Made by a program: the position numbers and the translations under genes | Notes under the pieces: model-generated | The model's database searches: none | Told to the model about the DNA's origin: nothing | What the model saw: the letters and a program-made list of their open reading frames with translations, nothing else | Source: UMGS1387 sp045541355 | GTDB taxonomy: Bacteria; Bacillota; Clostridia; Oscillospirales; CAG-382 | DNA length: 6,900 nt | NCBI GenBank assembly: GCA_045541355.1 | Contig: JAZQIW010000063.1 | Coordinates: 1-6,900, forward strand | Direction of reading: 5' to 3' | Shown here: piece after piece, positions 1 to 3,965 of the stretch | Position numbering within the stretch: the stretch's first letter is position 1 | Layout: every line of letters starts with the position of its first letter

Positions 1-391
1 TTGTGCAATCACGGAACGCATAACCACCAATGCTCGTCACGCTGTTGGGGATGGTTATGCTTGTAAGGCTTGTGCAACTATTGAACGCATACCAGCCAAT
101 GCTCGTCACGCTGTCGGGGATGGTTATGCTTGTAAGGCTTGTGCAATTACAGAACGCATCCTCGCCAATGCTCGTCACGCTGTCGCCAAGCTCTATGCTT
201 GTAAGGCTTGTGCAATTATAGAACGCCATATTGCCAATGCTCGTCACGCTGTCGGGGATGGTTATGCTTGTAAGGCTTCTGCAATATTCGAACGCATAAC
301 CACCAATGCTCGTCACGCTGTCGGGGATGGTGATGCTTGTAAGGCTTTCGCAAGCATAGAACGCAGAACGACCAATGCTCGTCACGCTGCT
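1..391 (-). repeat. 69-bp tandem repeats, LRR block 2 (coding)
   Basis: The plus-strand core AATGCTCGTCACGCTG starts at 29, 98, 167, 236, 305 and 374, so six copies lie at exactly 69-bp spacing. Each copy encodes one 23-residue LRR, and the array continues past the left edge. The copies are nearly identical at the DNA level, silent sites included. Differences cluster at the variable residues around the AF motif and in the copy near 187-198, where ELGD replaces TIPD. Confidence 0.95.
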
Positions 392-1111
392 TTCAACAAC
401 TACATTCTCTATTGAATGTCTATAAGAATACCAAGGAGCTGTTGAATAAGAGGACCAATTATACATATCGCCTGTGCCGGAAATGGTGAGTGTGCCGTCG
501 GACAAGCTCCATGTAAGATTGTCGCCGCATCGTAAGTTTATAAAGGGAATGCTGTTGTTATTTGCATATGTTTGGGCATAAGAGCCGGCAGAGCCGTAAA
601 TTTTGGGATTTGAGCAACCATAGAACGCATATCTGCCAATGCTTGTGACGCTGTCGGGGATGGTAATGCTTGTAAGGCTTGTGCAATCACGGAACGCACC
701 CTCTCCAATACTCGTCACGCTGTTACCAAGGTCTACGCTTGTAAGCCTTGAGCAATCTTCGAACGCAGAACCACCAATGCTCGTCACGCTGTCGGGGATG
801 GTTATGCTTGTAAGGCTTGTGCAATCATAAAACGCAAGATAGCCAATATTTGTCACAGGACAGCCCTCAATTGTATCGGGTATTACAACAGAGGTAGCAG
901 AAGTATTACAGTCAGTAATAGTAACTTCTCCACCCGAAATACTATACGTCAAATCTCCGTAAGTGCCCATAAGGTCAGCCGAAACGTCGGTATTTTCAAA
1001 ACCCACCGTTTCATCGGCGATTTCAACCTGTCCTACCATTGCGGGTGCGGCAAGGGCGGTGATTGAGAAAAGTGATATCATTATTGAAGCAAATATTAAA
1101 GTCTTTTTCAT
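1..1111 (-). CDS. BspA-like leucine-rich-repeat secreted protein (N-terminal part; runs off left edge)
   Basis: Reading the minus strand from ATG at 1111-1109 gives 370 codons without a stop up to the window edge, so the C-terminus is missing. Residues 1-21/24 form a signal peptide: MKK, then a hydrophobic stretch, then ALA-AP. Residues 50-83 are a beta-rich cap. Residues 84-167 are LRR block 1, 168-240 a linker, and 241-370 LRR block 2. The repeat unit is 23 residues, consensus CTSLTSITIPDSVTSIG-x-x-AF, the LRR_5 (Treponema pallidum/BspA-type) pattern. The linker contains NPKIYGSAGSYAQTYA, which ends one block, and DGTLTISGTGDM, which opens the next; both are common in clostridial BspA-like proteins. 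Family members are secreted or surface-attached and some bind host proteins; the ligand here is unknown. AAAGGGG, about 6 bases before the ATG, and a consensus promoter support the start. Any sortase, dockerin or other anchor would lie outside the window. Confidence 0.93.
   Translation of the reverse strand, partial: MKKTLIFASIMISLFSITALAAPAMVGQVEIADETVGFENTDVSADLMGTYGDLTYSISGGEVTITDCNTSATSVVIPDTIEGCPVTNIGYLAFYDCTSLTSITIPDSVTSIGGSAFEDCSRLTSVDLGNSVTSIGEGAFRDCTSLTSITIPDSVTSIGRYAFYGCSNPKIYGSAGSYAQTYANNNSIPFINLRCGDNLTWSLSDGTLTISGTGDMYNWSSYSTAPWYSYRHSIENVVVESSVTSIGRSAFYACESLTSITIPDSVTSIGGYAFEYCRSLTSITIPDSVTSIGNMAFYNCTSLTSIELGDSVTSIGEDAFCNCTSLTSITIPDSVTSIGWYAFNSCTSLTSITIPNSVTSIGGYAFRDCT
392..610 (-). 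other. Linker between LRR blocks within the BspA-like gene
   Basis: Residues 168-240 break the 23-residue periodicity. The first part (NPKIYGSAGSYAQTYANNNS) is a typical end-cap of an LRR block. The second (CGDNLTWSLSDGTLTISGTG, then an aromatic WYSY segment and IENVVVE) is a typical start-cap. The protein therefore holds two LRR modules rather than one interrupted array. The frame is intact through it. Confidence 0.75.
611..862 (-). repeat. 69-bp tandem repeats, LRR block 1 (coding)
   Basis: Equivalent cores start at 638, 707, 776 and 845, again at 69-bp spacing. These copies are somewhat more diverged than those in block 2; for example the core near 845 reads AATATTTGTCAC. The copy near 727-738 encodes DLGN, matching the ELGD variant in block 2. 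Block 1 is separated from block 2 by the linker at 392-610. Confidence 0.93.
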
Positions 1112-1118
1112 GTTTTTT

Positions 1119-1125
1119 CCCCTTT
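1119..1125 (-). promoter_or_regulatory. Ribosome binding site of the BspA-like gene
   Basis: AAAGGGG on the minus strand, 7 bases upstream of the ATG at 1111. It fixes the start that gives a clean signal peptide. Confidence 0.7.
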
Positions 1126-1144
1126 TGCAACAAAATACATGATT

Positions 1145-1173
1145 ATTATACACCTCTTTGCTTATCAAGTCAA
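1145..1173 (-). promoter_or_regulatory. Sigma-A promoter of the BspA-like gene
   Basis: On the minus strand a -35 TTGACT (1173-1168) and a perfect -10 TATAAT (1150-1145) are separated by exactly 17 bp. The expected start of transcription is near 1138, giving a 5' leader of about 27 nt. The promoter lies downstream of the tRNA terminator, so the BspA-like gene appears to be an independent transcription unit. Confidence 0.85.
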
Positions 1174-1222
1174 GAATTACGGGAAATGAGGAGGAAAAAA
1201 GGTCGGAACAGGGGAAAACAAT

Positions 1223-1264
1223 GAATAATGAATAGTGAATAATGAATAGTGAATAGTGAATAAT
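1223..1264. repeat. 7-bp tandem repeat (GAATAAT/GAATAGT), six copies
   Basis: Six consecutive heptamers on the plus strand: GAATAAT, GAATAGT, GAATAAT, GAATAGT, GAATAGT, GAATAAT. The unit differs only at the sixth base (A or G). It is intergenic, lying between the tRNA terminator and the BspA-like promoter. It looks like a simple-sequence array of the kind that changes copy number by slippage; no function can be read from it. Confidence 0.9.
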
Positions 1265-1266
1265 AC

Positions 1267-1304
1267 AAAACAAAAATCCCATCTTGCGACAGGATTTTTG
1301 TTTT
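1267..1304 (-). terminator. Intrinsic terminator directly after tRNA-Arg
   Basis: The arms 1267-1283 and 1288-1304 form a 17-bp stem closed by a GCAA (GNRA) loop, allowing two G-U pairs. The outer 13 bp (AAAACAAAAATCC against GGATTTTTGTTTT) are perfect. In the minus direction the 3' arm is U-rich and is followed by GTATTATT. The first base of the stem is the last base of the tRNA CCA end. It should stop transcription coming from the tRNA, and from uxaC if that reads through. Confidence 0.75.
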
Positions 1305-1380
1305 GGCCTACCCGATGAGATTCGAACTCATGACCTTCAGAGTCGGAGTCTGATGCGCTATCCGGCTGTGCCACGGGTAG
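1304..1380 (-). tRNA. tRNA-Arg (anticodon CCG)
   Basis: Reading 1380 to 1304 on the minus strand gives a complete 77-nt cloverleaf with an encoded CCA. The acceptor arms CTACCCG and CGGGTAG pair over 7 bp and the discriminator base is G. The anticodon stem TCAGA/TCTGA is perfect; loop CTCCGAC places CCG at 1346-1344, reading the arginine codon CGG. The T arm ATGAG-TTCGAAT-CTCAT is perfect. The D loop has A14, G18, G19 and A20, the last a known arginyl-tRNA synthetase identity base. The D stem GCAC/GCGC carries one A-C mismatch (12-23). The gene lies 51 bp after the uxaC stop and is followed at once by a terminator hairpin. No clear promoter of its own is visible. Confidence 0.95.
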
Positions 1381-1385
1381 ATACG

Positions 1386-1408
1386 GGGGCGAGCGTTCGG
1401 GCCGCCCC
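1386..1408. repeat. GC-rich palindrome between uxaC and tRNA-Arg
   Basis: GGGGCG (1386-1391) and CGCCCC (1403-1408) form a 6-bp all-GC stem around an 11-nt loop, in otherwise AT-rich spacer. On the minus strand it reads GTAGGGGCGG...CGCCCC, which resembles short dispersed intergenic palindromes that I recall from gut Clostridia; only one copy is in this window. It has no T-tract on either side, so it is not a standard intrinsic terminator. It could protect the uxaC mRNA 3' end or help separate the tRNA. Confidence 0.5.
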
Positions 1409-1431
1409 TACTATTTAATTATTAATTACAA

Positions 1432-2853
1432 TTATACGTTGAAATTGAAGAATTTATTTGCATTATCAAAGCTGATTCCGCGAACAATTTCGCCGAGTGC
1501 TTCGATATCATAAGGATATTCGCCGCCATCAACAAGTCTTCCGAGATAGTCGCAGAGGATTCTTCTGAAATACTCATGTCTCGGATAAGAAAGGAAGCTT
1601 CTCGAGTCTGTGAGCATTCCTACAAAGTTTGCAAGCACGCCCGTTGCCGCAAAGGTCTTGAGCTGATCGCGCATTCCCTCAAGGTGGTCATTGAACCACC
1701 ATGCAGAGCCGTGCTGAATCTTGCTCTTAATGCCCTTATCGTTGCCCTGGAAGCAGCCGCACATAGCATCAAGCTGTGCGTTTTCAATGGGATTAAGTGA
1801 ATAGTAAACCATCTTGGGAAGCTCGGCTTTATTCTCGAAATAATTCATAAGCTTTAAGATATTTCTTATGCAGTCATGACCTGCAATTGTATCAAAGCCG
1901 CTATCCACGCCGATATTCTTATAATTTTTATCCGAGTTATTTCTAACAACGCCGTAGTGAATCTGCATTACCCAATCACGCTTTGCAAATTCTTCCGCAA
2001 AGAATGCGAGCATATATGTCTTATACATATCAGCCTCGGCATCCGTCACCTTCTCGCCTGCTCTTGCCTTCTTATAAACGGCATCCGCCTGCTCCTTTGT
2101 TGCGGGGCTGAAGGGAACGTAATCCATGCCATGGTCACTGGTCTTACAGCCGAGAGAAGCAAAGAAATCGAGTCTCTTTATCATGCATTCGCACAGCTCA
2201 TCAATATTCTCTATCTTTGAGCCATATGTAACCTCAAGCTTTTCAGAAATATATTCTGCAAAGCCGTCTTTTTCGATATTTACCGCCTTATCGGGACGGA
2301 AAGCAGGAAGAACCTTGGTTTTAAAGCTTTCATCCTTCGCGATTTCAATATGATGTTCAAGAGTATCTGCGGGGTCATCGGTTGTGCAAAGCACCTTTAC
2401 ATTTGATGCTGTTATAAGGTCTTTTGCACCCATATTGCCTGCCTGAAGCTTTGCGTTACACAATTCCCATGCTTCATCGGCAGTTTTTGCCGAGAGAGGC
2501 TTTTCAAAGCCGAAGTATCTCTGAAGCTCAAGATGTGTCCAATGGTATAGAGGATTTCCAATGGCACCCGGCATGGTTTTTGCCCATGCGCAGAATCTGT
2601 CATAATCCGAAACGCCCTCTCCGCCTGTTACGTACTTTTCTTCAAATCCGCTTGCTCTGATCGCTCTCCACTTATAATGGTCTGCATAAAGCCATGCTTC
2701 TGTTATGTTTTTAAACTGCTTATTGCCTGCTATCTCAGCAGGTACAAGATGACAATGATAGTCGATAATGGGTGTATCCTTTGCAAACTTTTCAAACAGC
2801 TCTACACCTGTCGGGGTAGACAAGAGAAAGTCCTTATCCATAAACTTTTTCAT
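1432..2853 (-). CDS. uxaC: Uronate isomerase (glucuronate/galacturonate isomerase)
   Basis: Converts D-glucuronate to D-fructuronate and D-galacturonate to D-tagaturonate, the first cytoplasmic step of hexuronate breakdown. The 473-residue protein is close to the 470 residues of E. coli UxaC and aligns along its length by eye. Amidohydrolase-type metal motif DYHCH is at 31-35 (H33, H35). Other shared signatures are FKN-AWL-ADHYKWRA (47-64), IGNPLYHWTHLEL (98-110), TTDDPADTLEHH (157-168), VLPAFRPDKA (181-190), GSAWWFND (382-389) and LTDSRSFLSYPRHEYFRR (414-431). There is no signal peptide. AAGGTG at a normal distance selects the first Met rather than Met5. The gene lies 93 bp after a same-strand AraC-type regulator and has its own probable promoter. 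The usual partners (uxaA, uxaB, uxuA, uxuB, kdgK, kdgA) are not in this window. Assignment to UxaC is firm; which uronate is preferred cannot be seen. Confidence 0.97.
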   Translation of the reverse strand: MKKFMDKDFLLSTPTGVELFEKFAKDTPIIDYHCHLVPAEIAGNKQFKNITEAWLYADHYKWRAIRASGFEEKYVTGGEGVSDYDRFCAWAKTMPGAIGNPLYHWTHLELQRYFGFEKPLSAKTADEAWELCNAKLQAGNMGAKDLITASNVKVLCTTDDPADTLEHHIEIAKDESFKTKVLPAFRPDKAVNIEKDGFAEYISEKLEVTYGSKIENIDELCECMIKRLDFFASLGCKTSDHGMDYVPFSPATKEQADAVYKKARAGEKVTDAEADMYKTYMLAFFAEEFAKRDWVMQIHYGVVRNNSDKNYKNIGVDSGFDTIAGHDCIRNILKLMNYFENKAELPKMVYYSLNPIENAQLDAMCGCFQGNDKGIKSKIQHGSAWWFNDHLEGMRDQLKTFAATGVLANFVGMLTDSRSFLSYPRHEYFRRILCDYLGRLVDGGEYPYDIEALGEIVRGISFDNANKFFNFNV

Positions 2854-2860
2854 ATAGCAT

Positions 2861-2866
2861 CACCTT
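2861..2866 (-). promoter_or_regulatory. Ribosome binding site of uxaC
   Basis: AAGGTG on the minus strand, followed by ATGCTAT and then the ATG at 2853. Its spacing supports the first Met; Met5 would lie too far downstream. Confidence 0.75.
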
Positions 2867-2892
2867 TGCCTTTTTCTTTTTTTAATCCTTAT

Positions 2893-2926
2893 GTATTATA
2901 ATACAATAATCAGCATCATTTGTTAA
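2893..2926 (-). promoter_or_regulatory. Probable uxaC promoter with overlapping 12-bp palindrome
   Basis: On the minus strand TTAACA (2926-2921) and TATTAT (2903-2898) are separated by 17 bp, a good sigma-A arrangement. The -10 lies inside a perfect palindrome, GTATTATAATAC (2893-2904), which could be an operator or could simply reflect AT-rich -10 sequence. No catabolite-repression (cre) box is seen in the 93-bp spacer. No terminator separates the upstream regulator gene, so read-through from it is also possible. Confidence 0.6.
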
Positions 2927-2946
2927 TTATCGGTAAATAAACGGCA

Positions 2947-3807
2947 TTACACCTCGCCCGAGCGTTTTTTATACTGTCCCGGAGGCACACCGAAACGGGA
3001 ACAGAACTCGGTATAGAACCACGAAACATTCTGAAAGCCGCATTCATAGCATATTTCCGTAGCATTAAGGTTACTTGTCATCAAAAGATTTGCCGCATAC
3101 GAAAGCCGCAGGTCATTTATGTAGTCGGTAGGAGTTATTCCGTAATACTTTTTCATGCAGCGTGTTGTATGCTCTCTTGTTTTCCCTGCAATTTCAAAAA
3201 GTCTATCCTTACCGCCGATAAAGTTTTTGGGGTCACGCATCTTTCTATAAGCATTTTCCAGCCAGAAGGGTATATCCGAGTCGCTTTCGCTCATCATTTC
3301 AAAATAATCTGAAAATATATCGCAAAGCAGCTTTCTCATTTTGAACTTCAGCTTTTCGCTGTCTGAAAAATTGATGGTATTAAGCTCTGCCAGCTTAAGA
3401 TACAGTTTTTTTGCCTCATTCTCCGTAAGCTTTACCTCCGGCGGATAATCCGAGGCAAGCAGGCGTTCTCCGGGAAAGCCTTCGCCGAGATATTTGAAAA
3501 GCATATGAAGTGTGTTTTCGGTAAAAGCAAGGTTTGCAAACTCAAAGGGACCTCCCACGCTTTTATAATCGTGTATGTCATCCTTACGTATAAAAATAAG
3601 GCTTCCCTCTTCAATCGGTGAAATCTTTCCGTTTATACTGTGAAGTGCCCTTCCCTTTATCATCAGGAATATTTCATAATAATCGTGGCAGTGGGGCACA
3701 AAGCGTTCTGTCTCGTCCTTAACGTGTCTGAAACGGCACTCGGCATCGCCGTCAAGATGCCATTTTGCCAAAAGTCTTTTAGGCACAAAATTATCATTTA
3801 CACTCAT
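2947..3807 (-). CDS. AraC-family transcriptional regulator, ChbR-like
   Basis: This 286-residue DNA-binding regulator presumably senses a sugar. Residues about 25-95 form a cupin sensor domain, with PHCHDYYEIFLMIKGR (38-53), NGKISPIEEGSLIFIRKDDIHDY (59-81) and the histidines H39, H41 and H79. A helical linker follows. The C-terminal double helix-turn-helix covers about 200-284: RLFEIAGKTREHTTRCMKKYYGITP (202-226), then ATEICYECGFQNVSWFYTEF and the FGVPPGQYKK end (249-281). The sensor HDYYE and 'PTDYINDLRLSYA' regions resemble E. coli ChbR (chitobiose operon) by eye, but the effector cannot be taken from that. The start at 3807 has a GCAGGT site about 8 bases upstream. The gene is divergent from the GH38 gene (158-bp gap) and precedes uxaC on the same strand, so either or both are candidate targets. 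Family assignment is firm; target and effector are inference. Confidence 0.94.
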   Translation of the reverse strand: MSVNDNFVPKRLLAKWHLDGDAECRFRHVKDETERFVPHCHDYYEIFLMIKGRALHSINGKISPIEEGSLIFIRKDDIHDYKSVGGPFEFANLAFTENTLHMLFKYLGEGFPGERLLASDYPPEVKLTENEAKKLYLKLAELNTINFSDSEKLKFKMRKLLCDIFSDYFEMMSESDSDIPFWLENAYRKMRDPKNFIGGKDRLFEIAGKTREHTTRCMKKYYGITPTDYINDLRLSYAANLLMTSNLNATEICYECGFQNVSWFYTEFCSRFGVPPGQYKKRSGEV

Positions 3808-3815
3808 TTATTGAT

Positions 3816-3821
3816 ACCTGC
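3816..3821 (-). promoter_or_regulatory. Ribosome binding site of the AraC-family gene
   Basis: GCAGGT-type site (GGCAGGT) on the minus strand about 8 bases before the ATG at 3807; moderate match. Confidence 0.5.
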
Positions 3822-3853
3822 CTTATTTCAGTATGTGCTTTTTTTGCAATATC

Positions 3854-3882
3854 ATAATACCATAAATAAAAAATCATGTCAA
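3854..3882 (-). promoter_or_regulatory. Sigma-A promoter of the AraC-family gene
   Basis: A perfect -35 TTGACA (3882-3877) and a -10 TATTAT (3859-3854) are separated by 17 bp on the minus strand. Transcription should start near 3847, giving a leader of about 40 nt. In contrast, the plus-strand side of this divergent region has no good -35. Confidence 0.82.
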
Positions 3883-3951
3883 CATATGAAATATTTTTAT
3901 ATTAATAATAAAATATAAATAGATAGTTATTTTGGAATATTATACAAACAG
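3883..3951 (+). promoter_or_regulatory. Divergent control region upstream of the GH38 gene; weak -10 only
   Basis: Very AT-rich spacer. Possible plus-strand -10 hexamers are TAAAAT (3909-3914), TATAAA (3914-3919) and TATTAT (3938-3943), none with a recognisable -35 at 16-18 bp. TATTAT is also too close to the ribosome binding site to leave a normal leader. A promoter that lacks a -35 fits dependence on an activator, such as the neighbouring AraC-family protein; this is inference. I could not define an operator with confidence. Confidence 0.35.
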
Positions 3952-3957
3952 AAAGGA
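3952..3957 (+). promoter_or_regulatory. Ribosome binding site of the GH38 gene
   Basis: AAAGGA, 8 bases before the ATG at 3966. It favours this start over the next in-frame ATG at 3993. Confidence 0.75.
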
Positions 3958-3965
3958 CGAGATTT

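Noticed and set aside
1..405. Regular 69-bp repeats considered as a CRISPR array
   Set aside because: The whole unit is conserved with no unique spacers, and the frame codes for a leucine-rich repeat.
30..830. Plus-strand open frames of repeated MLVTLSGMVMLVRLVQ type
   Set aside because: They lie antisense to the LRR repeats and are a by-product of the 69-bp periodicity. The minus-strand frame has a signal peptide, promoter and family match.
1187..1232. AGGAGG on the plus strand followed by an ATG at 1221
   Set aside because: The frame stops after four codons (ATG AAT AAT GAA TAG), and there is no other gene on the plus strand here.
1177..1374. Minus-strand 65-codon open frame
   Set aside because: It reads through the tRNA gene, the terminator and the heptamer array; it has no family match and no credible ribosome binding site.
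1304..1380. tRNA 3' end as an attachment site of an integrated element carrying the BspA-like gene
   Set aside because: No integrase and no second copy of the tRNA 3' end are visible in the window, and an intact terminator follows the tRNA.
1386..1408. GC-rich palindrome as the uxaC terminator
   Set aside because: It has no run of T on either strand next to the stem.
1576..2901. Plus-strand open frames across uxaC
   Set aside because: Shadows of uxaC, which matches the uronate isomerase family along its whole length.
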